DNA of 64,000 nucleotides from Isoetes taiwanensis (Eukaryota; Streptophyta; Lycopodiopsida; Isoetales; Isoetaceae). Where the stretch lies: NCBI GenBank assembly GCA_021234155.1, contig JAJEKV010000045.1:3588120-3652119 (forward strand). Reading direction: 5' to 3'. The position numbers were made by a program, and so were the translations under genes. The notes below the pieces were generated by a model. It did no database searches and was not told the origin of the DNA. It saw only the letters and a list, made by a program, of their open reading frames with translations. Positions 9,866-21,049 of the stretch are shown piece after piece; position 1 is the first letter of the stretch; each line of letters opens with the position of its first letter.

Positions 9866-12800
9866 TGCGTAATCCTATCTGAATCTTTGCTCCTCGAGTT
9901 ACCAAATTTCACCTTGTTTACCTTGACATCACAAAACTCATCCACAAAGATGCCAGTAGATCTTTTTCTTCTCTTCTATTTTATATTGTGAACATCTACG
10001 TATAGATGTAAATGGAAACGTGATGCTCACAATTGATGCATTACATGGACACTTACATCTTAGGCAAGCTTTTGGAGTACCTTGTGGGTCAATTCAATTA
10101 AAAGGATCAAATTAGCCCTGCTATGACATACGTGCCACAGGCATACATGTTATACATCTCCATATGAAACATTGAAGAACCATTGCAACCATTCATAGAG
10201 GTGTGCATAAATGCAGAATCAAGATAAGTAGATGGAATAATAATAATAATAAATTGGGCAAATCTAACATCTAGAGCTCAAGTTATAAGTGATATTGCAA
10301 TTGTGTTAAAGGCGCACATGATGAGGGGAAGGCGCTATAGGTGCTCATGTAGAGCCAAAGTGCAAGCTAAGGAAAATACACGTATCAACACCATCTAAGT
10401 TGGGCAATGAAGTGGGCTTAAGATATTCCTACCCTAGTTGTAGGGATTCCAGTGGTTCTGACTGATAGTATCATAAACGTAGTCAAAATGACTGCGCATG
10501 ATCCCTTATGGATTTAAAGCATTTTTTTGCCGGATATTTCTTTTTCCTTACTCAAACCATTTCGTTTTGCTCCATGGATGACTCATGAGAATAGATACGA
10601 GCGAGTAAAAAATAGATTGAAGCACTTCTGGATTTGAAACCCATGCAGTAAGCATGTAAGTGTGCTATATAGACTGGCCCTACAATTTGCTAGATCTCAT
10701 AGCATGTGATATTGTCTGACAAGATCACACATATCACTAAAATTCCTACAACTAGAGTAGAAATTATCGAAAGCCAACGAAGTAATCTTATTTTCCTACT
10801 TCCAAAAATTACAATGGGAGTCAAGTAGATCTGCCTGAGAGAATCTGTTTGAGACCCAAACAAATGAGGGGGATTCGCTTAATCGATTCGACTTGTATAT
10901 GGGACTTGTGTGTATGAGGGAAGAATAGTATACAGTAGATAGGTGCATAAAAATAGATGTCTAACAGGTTGGTTTTGGTCAAAGCAAAATGATTCCTGGG
11001 CAAAAGTATGCTAGTGGGGTGCAAAAGCAAGTGTCCGGACACATGATGACAACACTCATATAGCACCCCATATGGCAGCTTGTTTAGGGTGTTACTGGTA
11101 CTAGCACATGGTAATTAGATAATCAATAGAAACATGTAACAACTCCCAATTAATGATAAGTGGAATACTATGATAGAATAGTAGGTCCAGGGTGTTGATC
11201 TAAGTGCTGGGGTCGCATTTTTTTGTACCCCACCAGCATACTTTTGTCCTCCTGACTATTGGGTGGTTAAATGGGTCGAACTTGTGGTTAAACACTGAAG
11301 CATCTGGCAGATCCCCTATATTGTCTAAACAAATCTCCAAAATTTGCTGAAGAGATTTTGTTGGATTCTATGCTCACTTTGGAGAGTACTGTATAAAGTT
11401 GGTTCTATACCAAATTTCAAATGTGCCTCTTTAAAATTTTTGGCTGGAGTTCGTGGACATGTGAAGACATGAGAACTCATGCAAATATGGGGTAGTTAGC
11501 CTGCAAGTCCATGTGGAGCACTTTAAAGTTGGTCTGGAAGCAAAGAGCAGTTTGTAATCCAAAGCATGGCTCACCAAGGATGATGAGAAGAATTGTCTAG
11601 GTTGTTATAAGGACTAAAGTCGAGCTCTAGGTATCAAGACAAATTGCAGCCAAAAGGATCAAACCAAGCTTGATCATAATTTACTCACAAAATTTGACCT
11701 TTTAGAAGCATGAGCTTGTATGTTCTATTATGGTCGAACATAATAGATAGATAATTGGTTCCTTATCTGTTATCCAAGGTATAACTCTATAATTGGTTGC
11801 AGTTTTTAGTAGCACTAGGTGGTGTCAACTAAGAAGAAAGACTTCTTCCAATAAGAGAATTTGGGACGATGCTTGAAAGTTGATTGATCTAACTAGTGTC
11901 ATATCCTCAGTGGTGATAAGTACAAGTAAAAAGATGGAAATTGGATCTCTATCCAATGCTAAGGATTAGTAGATTGAATTGTAGGGAGTCCGGAACTTGT
12001 GGTCTAGGTTGTAACATGCCAAGTGTTGCACGAACCAATTGTCACCCCAATACTGGCTATAGTAGGTCTCATTCTCAGCCATTCTACGGTTATTTAAACA
12101 CTTCGATGTCAGTTATTCCTCCTATTAAAGCACCATGTTGCTCCTAATATGTTTTGTGCTAGAAATCCAATATATTCCAATCTAGGTATGGATCTCCATC
12201 TATAAGCCAGGTTGGGTTGACTCTTTTGTCTTGAGTCTTATGATTTTTTAGATTAATAATAGATACAATTTGATGTTTATCTTGCATAAATTAGTATTAT
12301 GCTCCTAGTCTAGACATTATTCGACTCCCATGATAAGCCCATCTATGGTCTTGGTATCAACCATGGAGGGTTAGACATGAGCTTGAGTACTATTTCGGTT
12401 GGTCCTATCCCTGACCTAGAACCATAAAAGATTGCGTCTACTGATTGCAGACTAACCCAAATAGCTCCAAATAGTCAGGCGATGTCGGGTTTTTTTTTTT
12501 TTTTTGGGGGGTGGGGAGGCAACTCCTATGGATCAGAACATGAGCCTGACTTGGTTAAGGGGCCACTCTCAGCCCCAATGGATCATATCAATATAAGTAG
12601 AGATAGAGGTGATCTTCTGCTCCTAAGCTTCCTAGGATTGTACTCAACTGGGACTTGTCAGGACGGATACCAATAGCTCCCTGGACTACGTGGCAGCATT
12701 ATGAGCTTTCTGTAAGTTGTAACCTCTGAGCTCAAAATCTCACCTCCAATATGATATGTTTGACCTTGTCCTCAAAAGGGCTTTGGATAGACGAAAGTGA

Positions 12801-13640
12801 AACCCGAAGCTTATTGCATCTAATTTGCCAACCTTGTCTTTCACACTCTTGTCTTAAGAAAGGTCTCTGTCATATCTGACATATGTCTATCCACTCATAA
12901 CTATGGCTACTGCTACTCATCCATGAATCTGTAAAATAGCATGCCTTTGGTATGCAACGAAGATATTGCTACTATGTTCGGACGAATTTCACTAGTGTCA
13001 GAGCTATACGATCTTGGATCTGATGTGCTCATGTTGGTGAGAACTCTTTCCGGAGTTGCGCGGCCCATAAGTCCTAGCTTTTTAATGACTAGTAAGCCAC
13101 AATTACCTACATAATGATTCCCAAGTTGAATAAGGAAATGGCATATTTTGAACCCTCTTGTCATAGTCAAACAACTATTTGTTTTCGAAGGCTTTTAAGC
13201 TCTAGGATTGAATAATGAGATAGATTGAGGAGGAAAACAATAGTTCAAGCTAAACCCGCATTTTAGAATGCCTATAAATACAATTATGAATATGAAATAC
13301 TAGTTATAATGTTTCAAGGACGGTGGACAAACAAAAACAAAGCCATCATACCATTCATCCAATTAACAGAGACGAAATGGGAGTAACATGGATGTTAGGT
13401 AAGAGAAGTTAATGGAGTACCACCTTAAATATGGTAAAAAATATAAGCAAAAGTAATGATTTAGGTCAAGAAAAGCAATGATTTAGGTCCTCTTCATTAT
13501 AAACATCCTTAAAATATATACCATTGTATTGATTTTCTTTGTTCGTCTTCATAGGGGTGTGAATATTTCTGAAGGGGGAAGGTAGTGTAACGAAGGTTTA
13601 TAAAATTTATAGAAGAATGGAAAGGAAAAAAAACGACATG
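9866..13640. other. Long stretch with no recognisable gene
   Basis: Both strands were read; frames stay below about 90 codons and none resembles a known family. There is a 16-base T tract near 12490 and an AT-rich 13200-13700 stretch. No terminal repeats, RNA genes or tandem arrays were seen. Confidence 0.4.
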
Positions 13641-13781
13641 ATCAAATTGAGGACATGTAGTAAGAATAGAATAGATTTTTAGCGTCAAAGAAACAAATGA
13701 AATGGATATCGAAATAAATTATAGGAAATAGATGGAAAAAAATACTAAATACGATGGGATGCTCTGCAATGCAAACTGGGA

Positions 13782-13988
13782 TCAATTGTTGGCGAAAAGA
13801 AAAGAGAGGGCAGCAAGAGCGGCCATGGAGATGACGGAAGGAATTCCAAAGGAAAGCGCGCCACTTTCCGGGGGAGAAGGTCCAGGGGAAGAAGCAGGCG
13901 TTTCTGCAGCAGATACGGCCGCAAATTGAAGCGCAAATGCTACGGCAAAGCACAAAACGATCATCAAATTCATCTTTCCGGCGGCCAT
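13782..13988 (-). CDS. Arabinogalactan peptide (AG peptide), GPI-anchored, copy 1
   Basis: A 68-residue intronless protein. Residues about 1-28 form a hydrophobic signal peptide (MIVLCFAVAFALQFAAV, cleavage expected after VSA). A short mature part AETPASSPGPSPPESGA follows, with Thr-Pro, Ser-Pro and Gly-Pro contexts where Pro is hydroxylated and carries arabinogalactan. A C-terminal hydrophobic stretch (ISMAALAALSFLF, ending ANN) has the form of a GPI-attachment signal. This architecture and length define classical AG peptides, cell-surface proteoglycans of the plasma membrane and wall. I chose the ATG at 13986-13988 because the signal peptide follows directly and a TATA box lies about 130 bases upstream; longer in-frame extension upstream has no signal-like sequence. 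Two related genes lie at 20648 and 33920. Confidence 0.82.
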   Translation of the reverse strand: MAAGKMNLMIVLCFAVAFALQFAAVSAAETPASSPGPSPPESGALSFGIPSVISMAALAALSFLFANN

Positions 13989-14117
13989 TTTTTGCTGCAG
14001 ATCCAAAAAACTACACTTGATTCTGCGGATCGGATGCTCGAATTCTCGGATCGAACGCTCGAATTGTGGGATGAATTGGCGCTCCGAAGAATGCAATTGA
14101 ATTGAGGAGGGGAGCTC

Positions 14118-14156
14118 TTTATAGCGGCAATTTTTCCAGCCAGCGTTTGACACGTG
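14118..14156 (-). promoter_or_regulatory. Promoter of AG peptide copy 1: TATA box and G-box
   Basis: On the minus strand GCTATAAAGAG (TATA at 14118-14123) lies about 130 bases before the ATG. A perfect CACGTG core (14151-14156) sits 28 bases further upstream, the binding core for plant bZIP and bHLH factors. Position and spacing are as expected for a plant promoter; regulation by these factors is inference. Confidence 0.55.
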
Positions 14157-14159
14157 GAC

Positions 14160-15229
14160 GGCTGAGATCTGTTCTTTGTCAAGCCTCCTTGACGGGGCCA
14201 AAAGGAGGCCATGTTGCACGACGCACATCAATGTAAGTCGTTTGAGTAAAATGACTGTGTCAAGTAGAATGTTCTTTCCTTTTGACAACTTCCCCATGTA
14301 TTTTGTCAAATGCCTCGCATTTCATCACATACATGTATTGTGGAACCTTAAGGCCTTGGATTTGCCCATTTATTCTAAAAGCTTAAGGTCTCCGTGTTCA
14401 CAATCTCTGTCCACAACTTCGTATAATATTCAATATACCCCCAGATAACGTCATCGCAATAAAAACCTTGTATGCTGAAAGCCACATTCTCAGCATCTTC
14501 CTTCCAAATGCCAAACCATGTAGGGCTATTGTCGAATCTTAAGGCCTCCGTTCCGATTTCATAATCTTTCTCCACAAATCATAGAACTTGATCGTCATAT
14601 AATATATCTAATATATCCCCAGATAATGTCATGCCAATAGAACCTCGGATGTGGATAGCTACATTCTCAGCATCTTCCTTCCAACTACCCTAGGCACAGC
14701 CTATGATGTATGAGGTCATATCTACCTTCTGCTAGAACTTGGTGAATCTTAAGACATGTTCTATATTCCACCTCTTGTTTTTTTTATCCAAATTATATGA
14801 ACGTAACCTATGTTGTAGATTCCATCTCTTGTATCACATTTTGTTTACAAATTATATGAATCATCGCGAGACAATGTCAAAACCAATGATAGCCACATTC
14901 TTCGCATATTTCTGTTAGATGCTTATGTCATCAAATTCAATACCATCTTTACACTTCTTTCATTATAGAACTTTAAGACAACTCTTACGACTTGTTCTTA
15001 ATACCTCTTTTATCTCCTTTATTAAGGTCCACGAGCATTAAGAGGTCATGGGACCTATACAACATATTGATACAGACGTTGAAGTATGTATGCATGCCTT
15101 TGAAGTGTAATGCAAATGAGATAAGCTTTCCTAACATATATAAGGCAGTCTCATTTTTTGTTTGAGAAATTAATATTTCTTTGAGCAGCCCTGGTATTGA
15201 CACCTGTATATGGAACCTAAAACTAAAAA
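14160..15229. other. Intergenic stretch with a degenerate direct repeat
   Basis: AT-rich. A block near 14390-14530 (clock words: aaggtctcc/aaggcctcc, ttcgtataatattc, ataccccagataa, gccacattctcagcatcttcc) recurs near 14540-14690, giving a degenerate direct duplication of about 150 bases. No gene was recognised. Confidence 0.45.
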
Positions 15230-16060
15230 ATGACCATGAAACAAAAACTCCGTCCCCTGTTTCTTGCTATGCAAGCAATCCGGGCTTTGGATTATGCTTC
15301 TTCAAGGGCTTCTTCAGCTGTCTCCGGTGCATCTATGATTGTCTCCGGTCCTTTTAGCGCCGCAGAAGATGCCCTTATCATTCAAGCGCATGCACAGCAC
15401 GGTAATAAATGGGCCACCATAGCCAGGCTCTTGCCTGGTCGAACAGATAATGCTATAAAAAATCATTGGAATTTGACCTTCAGACGCAGATGTATGCTTG
15501 AAAAGGGCAAAACCCAGGACGATTCTTCTGTTAGATGCAGGTGGAGCCAAGAAGATGAAGAAGTTTGTAGTTTTGATGGGTACAAAAGAACTAGCAACGA
15601 TCTTTCCAACGATGGAGGAAGTCCGGCACCTGCCGAAGAAGTAGATTCTCAGAGAATAAAGAGGCTTAATTTTGGAGATCATTCTTCTCCTCCAAACCAA
15701 ATGGGTCCTCCGATTTTTAGAGCAGTGCCAAGAGCCTCTGCTTTCAGTTGTTATGGACCAAAAAATGTGGCTGAAGGTTCAAGCTCAAGCACCACCGATC
15801 CGATTACTTTCTTGAGCGTTTCCTTGCCAGGAAGCAGTTCAAACAGCAAAAAAAACTCTGCTGCAAATTTGGCGTAAGATTTTGCAGTTTCTAATGTAGG
15901 GTGTACACAAGTTCCTAATATGAAGAATGTTTCTATTCCAAAAGGGTATTTGAAGACAGAAGAGGCCATCGATCTGATGGGTGCTGCTATAAAGGCCGCT
16001 GTTGCACAGGCCCTTGCCTATTGTCGAACCGCATGTTCAAATCTCTTTCCAGCAGCCTGA
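15230..16060 (+). pseudogene. R2R3-MYB transcription factor pseudogene (MYB44-like subgroup)
   Basis: The frame 15230-15877 encodes a complete R3 repeat: [20 protein letters not shown], then [20 protein letters not shown] with the regularly spaced Trp residues of a MYB repeat. [24 protein letters not shown] is diagnostic of R2R3-MYBs of the MYB44/73/77 subgroup. The R2 repeat expected before it is missing and is replaced by an unrelated Ala/Ser-rich start. The frame is interrupted by TAA at 15875-15877 yet stays open for 60 more codons to TGA at 16058-16060. That extension ends with a helix (EEAIDLMGAAIKAAVAQAL) resembling the family's C-terminal motif, so the TAA is a premature stop inside the ancestral coding sequence. 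No introns are seen. DNA binding is unlikely without R2. Confidence 0.8.
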
Positions 16061-17905
16061 TGTAGCCATGAATGCTGCCTTGCTTTCTGTTATGAGAGAT
16101 ATGGTTGCTAGCAATAGCCCCAATACAAACAGAAAATTTAAAGCTGCCCAACTCATGAATCAGAGCAGTTGGTAGTGCCAGAATAGCATTACAGAATCCC
16201 CAAATGCAGAGAGTTTTTATCGCCATGTAATCCGCCCAACAAGATTCGTCCCAAAAACAGAGAAATTTATCGCCCAGAAGTGGCATTAATCCCAGTCTGT
16301 GGTAGAATAGAAGAGATTAATCCGAAAAACTACCCAAGTACAGCTTAATCCGACTAAAATAGAGGCATTTGTCAACCCAAAACTGGAGCTGGCAGAGAAT
16401 AGCAGAGATTGATCAGACTAGTGCCCACAAAAACAGAGGAATTTGGGGATGCCGTAGTAGCAGAGCGCCCACGAAACAGATAGATTTGGCTATGGTGCCA
16501 GAATAGCAGAGTTGACGGGCGGATTTGGCCATGACAGACAGTGCCGGAATAGCAAGCTCTTCCAAAAGCTTGCCTTCAAATGCAGAGTGGCCATTACATC
16601 AGAACAAGACCCAGTCTTTTGTTTATTTTTTTGAACAGAGGTGCTCCAATTCCAAAGCATAGCTAAATTTATAACTGAGAAACGGTTTCACAATTTGGTT
16701 GCAGGCTTGCACGCTTGGATTGGCTGTAGGCATGGATGAAATAGGTAAATTTTTGTATTAAGATTCCGGCTACAATGTTTTATGTAGTTCTAAATTTCCA
16801 ATGTTTCTCCATTTCTTCAGGATTCAAATCTATACAATAAGCTCTGTCAGCACTGCAGTTCATCGCTGTCGGATTTACTGATGAACATAGAATTTGGTGG
16901 GATCCATAAAGCTGGACTTTTTGCCGAAATAAACGACTATCTCCTCCATAGCCAGATCTCGCACTTTCAAATTTGAATTTTTCTTGCTTTTGAATCCTCT
17001 GTTCTACCAGCTCGTTCTACCAGCTCGCTCCAGAACTGAATTCTTTGCAGATTTTTTGAAGCTGAAGAAGAGGCCGAAACAGAGTCCCTGTTTTGCCCAT
17101 CATGGCAAATCACATCCAAGAGGATGCATTGGTTGTTAGACAAACGCAATGGTAGTGACGATTTTGGGCCAAATTGGTGGGGGAAGATGCAAAGAACAAT
17201 AGAATTAGCTATTCCTCCTAAGCAAGAAGCAGGAACAGCCTTTACAGGTTCAGAACTACAGGAGTTTTTCTCAGGCAAGCCAGAAGTGGCCAAAGAAGCC
17301 ATCTACTTCTAAAGACTTAGATTACAGCACATGCATCCTTAAATCTCTAAAATCAGCGATAATTCACATAGACATGGTCTGGATGAGCATGTAATTAGAT
17401 TTTGCATAGAATGCTATGTATAAGGGAAACTCTCCCCCGAGAATATTCTGGAGGATAATCTGCGAGGCGGCGCCGCCAGCGGTGGCGGCGCAAGTGATTG
17501 GTCAAATACATGATGGTCAATGGGAAGTGGCAATTGTGGAGCCATATACTATGGTACACGATATTTAGCACCATGGCCAGAAGACTGCAGCAAACACATA
17601 TAATCGGATTATATAATGACAGTGCTTACATTCTAGATTTAATTTAAACACATGGAAATGATAATATATTGCAGCATGATATTCAAAAATGTTAAAGACA
17701 TCTTATTCCAAGGCGGTGATCTAGGATCAATATTTCTAGCCTTAACATGTAATCTAGGGAACAGAGGTTTTGTATCAATACTAGAAGTCGGGCTTCTTCT
17801 GCCGACGCTACCTGCCATTCCAGGCCCTAATCCTTTTTGACATTATTGTTGCTTGGTGTCCACTTTGTTTTTCCTTGATTTCATACTTTCAGAAGGTTGA
17901 GCTCT
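16061..17905. other. Intergenic stretch with degenerate short repeats
   Basis: Between about 16180 and 16560 the phrases gccagaatagcagag, aaacagagaaatt and agcagagattgat recur every 60-80 bases in degenerate form. A GC-rich near-palindrome (ggcggcgccgcc, then gtggcggcgc) lies at 17466-17491. A 62-codon frame at 17124-17312 is not recognised. Nothing else is supported. Confidence 0.4.
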
Positions 17906-17913
17906 TTGAGACA

Positions 17914-17967
17914 CGCATGGTAGATTCACAACCCACTGCCTTAATCCGCTTGGCTACGTCTGTCCCC
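17914..17967 (-). pseudogene. trnH-GUG: Organelle-type trnH(GUG) fragment in nuclear DNA
   Basis: Reading minus, the sequence matches the first two-thirds of the organellar (plastid/plant mitochondrial) histidine tRNA: the D arm (GTAGCCAAGCGGATTAAGG), the stem CAGTGGG, the anticodon loop with GTG (complement of 17927-17929), then the AATC/TACCATGCG part. The T arm and acceptor 3' half are absent: after ATGCG the sequence departs (TGTCTCAAAG). It is therefore a truncated nuclear integrant, not a working tRNA. A plastid or mitochondrial source cannot be told apart from this length. Confidence 0.75.
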
Positions 17968-18271
17968 TTCTACTCATTCATTCAACCCGGATAATAACAC
18001 TCAAGGTGGTTAGGAGGGATCTCGATTGCCAAATGTTCATTGCGGATTGCATGTAGAATTAACTGTAGGTTAGGAGTATATTAACCTTTATTTAAAATAT
18101 ATTAGTGAATGGAAATGAGTTCCCGTACTCACAACTTAAACAAAATCCTCACCTTAATTGCATTTTTGTTTTTTGCGTCACAGTATGAACAAGTTATGGT
18201 TCCGAACAGACACACATTGACATTAATAGTGGGTGCAACCCCACAGGTTTGGAGCCAAAGAAATGTTCGCG

Positions 18272-18362
18272 ACGTGCAGGTTATAGTCAGCATCCTTCTA
18301 TCGTGCGGGCACTGGACACAGGGCAAAAAAAAAAGTGCAGGTTCAAATCCTGCATGTTCTAG
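18272..18362 (+). other. tRNA-like B box / T arm, possibly a SINE or tRNA relic
   Basis: GTGCAGGTTCAAATCCTGC at about 18336-18354 forms a perfect five-pair T-arm and contains the pol III B-box consensus GGTTCAAATCC. Upstream bases do not fold into a convincing acceptor, D arm or anticodon arm, and a 10-base A run interrupts the body. A second B-box-like GAGTTCGAACCC lies near 18559-18570. Either could head a decayed tRNA-derived SINE. Confidence 0.25.
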
Positions 18363-18370
18363 CACGTATA

Positions 18371-19330
18371 GATAAGTTGGTGAAGAGAAACGTTCGCGGC
18401 GGCGATAGGCGCGATAAGTTTCTTGTAATATAGAAGCATAAATGACATGTATGAATTATTGCATGAATAAGGGTGTTTTCCCATGGACAAAAAACCTCCA
18501 GGTTTCCTGAAGGTCAGGTCTAAACTTCCGATGTTCCCATGAAAGCCTCACTGAAAGTGGCTCGAGTTCGAACCCACAGTGGCAAAGTAATCCAAAACCA
18601 TTTCTTGAAGCCCAGGTTTTGACCTGAGTTCCCTTCCATCGGCTCAGATTCTTGCTGCTAGATTTTGCCAAATCTTGAGGTCTGTTATTCATGGGAACAT
18701 AGAAATTATGAATCCAGGCATCGCATCCAGTTCTGTCCGTTCAGATTGGTTCGTGGGAAAGCACCCTAACACTAACATAAATTGTCATATTTAGTGAAGA
18801 TTCTCCTAGTATGAGTAGACAATATAAAGACTGGGAAGAAAACCACTATCATGGTTAGGAAACCTAGTAATGGTTTTCTTGGCTTTAAAAGGTTTTACGA
18901 AGAAGGTAAGGCTTAACATCCATCGAAGACTAGTTCACATATAACACTAACATTGATCTTGTTGTTCACCTCCATCCTCCTTAGGACTCAAACTTGAGGA
19001 CCTAGAACTCAAGCACACACACCAACCAACCCTCCATCGGGGGACAACATAACGGGCACATAAATAACACCAATTTCACTCATCCAATTGACAATGATAT
19101 TGAATTTCGATGAATTTTTATTTCCTTATGTTGTTTTATTAGAGATATTTAGTTGGCTAAAATTGAATGACATAAGCACTGGTCATTATCGTTTTTGAAG
19201 GACCAAAAAAAAGAAGGGGGGTCTGGGGGGGGCATGTATTTTTCGTGCACTGTTATCAGCCATGGATATACTGTGGATTTGCCACGCATATGCGTGCCGT
19301 GGCCAATATTTACAGCGATGCAGCTAGAAC
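18371..19330. other. Intergenic stretch, nothing recognised
   Basis: No coding-like frame or structured repeat apart from the B-box-like site near 18565. Confidence 0.35.
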
Positions 19331-19367
19331 ACTGCCACATTATAGGGTGTGATGCAACTAAAACACT

Positions 19368-19954
19368 TGCCACATTATAAGGTGCAACATCAGTATTCAG
19401 CATTTTTGAGCAACCAGGAAAACATGTGAAGACTAAACACGTAATAGCAACTTAGGTTGCATTCTGCTCTATTGGCCACTCATATAGCGCCACGTGGCAT
19501 AGTTTCTCTGCCTGAATCTCTCCCCAGCTCAACAGTGACAGTGCAAAAATGACGGATCAACAACGGCGGCTTAGAGTGACGGATTTACATTACATTCTGC
19601 TGATTTACATCTCATTCTACAGCATTTACCTGACATTCAGCCCTTCTACCCCTCATTCCAATATTTTTACCTCTGATTCTGAAGCGTTTACCCCTGATTC
19701 CGGATTTCTTGCTGCCCACAGAATGCAACCTAAGTTGCTATCACGTTTTAGGAATGCTTGTTTTGCCCAGATTCCGGGCATGTCAAATGCCTCCGCGCTG
19801 CCGCGCGTCGGCATTTTCCATGCCCGGAATCTGGGCAAAACAAGCATTCCTATATACATAAGTGTAGGCACCTTCAACATTCGCCACATTATAGGGTGCA
19901 ACAGCAGTATTCAGCCTTTTTGAGCAAAAAAGAAAACATGTGAAGACCAAACAC
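19368..19954. repeat. Direct repeats flanking foldback element A
   Basis: Two 73-74 base direct copies at 19368-19440 and 19881-19954 start TGCCACATTATAAGG / CGCCACATTATAGGG and end CATGTGAAGACTAAACAC / CATGTGAAGACCAAACAC. The left copy ends within a base or two of the left inverted repeat of element A. A further partial copy lies at 19333-19367. Confidence 0.7.
19439..19851. mobile_element. Foldback element A: 28-bp TIR, G-box, short repeats, 33-bp hairpin
   Basis: Order of parts: left inverted repeat 19439-19466; a CCAAT-type ATTGG; a G-box ACGTGGCA at 19492-19499; several degenerate 24-27 base units of the form TTTACC-N3/4-ATTC (about 19600-19705); right inverted repeat 19719-19746, matching the left at 27 of 28 bases; then a hairpin with perfect 33-base arms (19750-19782 and 19819-19851), inner arms of 7 bases, and a GC-rich loop TCCGCGCTGCCGCGCGTC. 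Element B at 41792-42107 repeats the order, the loop, the G-box and the inner ends of the inverted repeats (ATTCTGC / GCAGAAT), but with unrelated arm sequences. No protein is encoded. Non-autonomous mobile element or structured-RNA locus. Confidence 0.7.
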
Positions 19955-20510
19955 TTAAGTTAAGGCACCTCCAAACAAAGGTATGACTGAGTTGCCCAGA
20001 AGAGGGAGCAATTTTGTGATCACTTCATGCATAGGAGTTGGAGACTTCACTTAACAAGTGTCAAACGAGAAGGTGAAATTTGACATTTGATGCCAAAAGG
20101 CCAACACTGGGTTGGTGTTATGGACCTTCGAGGTAAGAGGTGCGTATTCTTCCAAGTAAAAGAACCCTGGCGCCTTTATGGAGACGTAAAGACTGTGGCA
20201 TTGACTATTGCATAACAATGGAAGATTCCTTGCATTTCGGTTCAGATTCTGAGGAGGAAAGTAATGTGGGGAGCGATTTCCGGCGTGGAAATGTCAGCCT
20301 TATTCCGCGTTACGGGCTTTCCGGGAGAAAGTTCCGGCTGCCAAAAACAAACCGCCACAAGAAATCACAGGTGTCAAAAGCAATCAAATCCGACCAACCC
20401 TTTTTTTAAACGGCCGGAAAATAGGATCTACAGCGCGGAACCGCGTACATTTCGCAGCCAAACGTGGGCGACAGCCCATTTTAGCTGCCTCGTTCTGCTC
20501 CAAACCGCCC

Positions 20511-20525
20511 ATTCTCCCTATTTAA
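20511..20525 (+). promoter_or_regulatory. TATA-like box of AG peptide copy 2
   Basis: TATTTAA at 20519-20525 lies about 125 bases before the ATG, nearly the same distance as in copy 1. The stretch just upstream (20470-20507: CAGCCCATTTTAGCTGCC, then TTCTGCTCCAA) is shared with copy 3. Confidence 0.5.
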
Positions 20526-20647
20526 TCCTTCAATCGGACACTATTTTTCATCCGATCCTCTGCGCTTCTGCACCCGATCGATCTGCGCCTATTTTCTCCT
20601 TCAATTCGGACTCCGAAAGCTCCAATTTGCTCTAATTTGCTCCAGAT

Positions 20648-20857
20648 ATGGCCGGAAACAGAGCATCTATTTTCCTCAGCTTTGCCGCCGTAGTTGTGGC
20701 CCTTTTGATCTCCGAAATGGGCTTCGTTTCTGCTCAAGAAGCCGATGCTTCTTCCCCTGCTCCGGCCCCTGATGCCGGAGCAGCCTTTGTTTCTGTGCCT
20801 TCTCTGCTTTTCATCGCCGGCGCCGCTGTCGCTTCCATTTTCGCATCGCGAAATTGA
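20648..20857 (+). CDS. Arabinogalactan peptide (AG peptide), GPI-anchored, copy 2
   Basis: A 69-residue intronless protein. Residues 1-29 are a signal peptide (ASIFLSFAAVVVALLISEMG, cleavage expected after VSA). The mature core is about QEADASSPAPAPDAGA, with Ser-Pro and Ala-Pro-Ala-Pro, the canonical hydroxyproline/arabinogalactan context. The C-terminus VPSLLFIAGAAVASIFASRN is a hydrophobic GPI-attachment signal. The overall pattern (hydrophobic, short AP-rich, small residues, hydrophobic tail) matches AG peptides such as the Arabidopsis AGP16/20/22 group, which act at the plasma membrane and wall. The ATG at 20648 is the only start giving a signal peptide at the N-terminus. A possible polyadenylation signal AATAAA lies at 21030-21035. 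It probably duplicated with copy 3, whose upstream region is partly the same. Confidence 0.88.
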   Translation: MAGNRASIFLSFAAVVVALLISEMGFVSAQEADASSPAPAPDAGAAFVSVPSLLFIAGAAVASIFASRN

Positions 20858-21049
20858 GCTTTCCTTTCCGTATACAGAAATTTTTTTACAGTTCTATCAT
20901 ATATTCCCTATTGCTTTTGAGATTTAGCTTAACGATTATTCTTTGCCGGAGCTATGGCGTGCATTTTGGGTACAGATTTGTTACATTCATGCATAGCCCG
21001 CATTGTACAGCTTCTGTTTTGATTAATGGAATAAAAGACTCTTTTTGAA

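Noticed and set aside
18272-18362. Functional tRNA gene at the perfect T arm
   Set aside because: No acceptor stem pairing, no D or anticodon arm, and an A run in the body.
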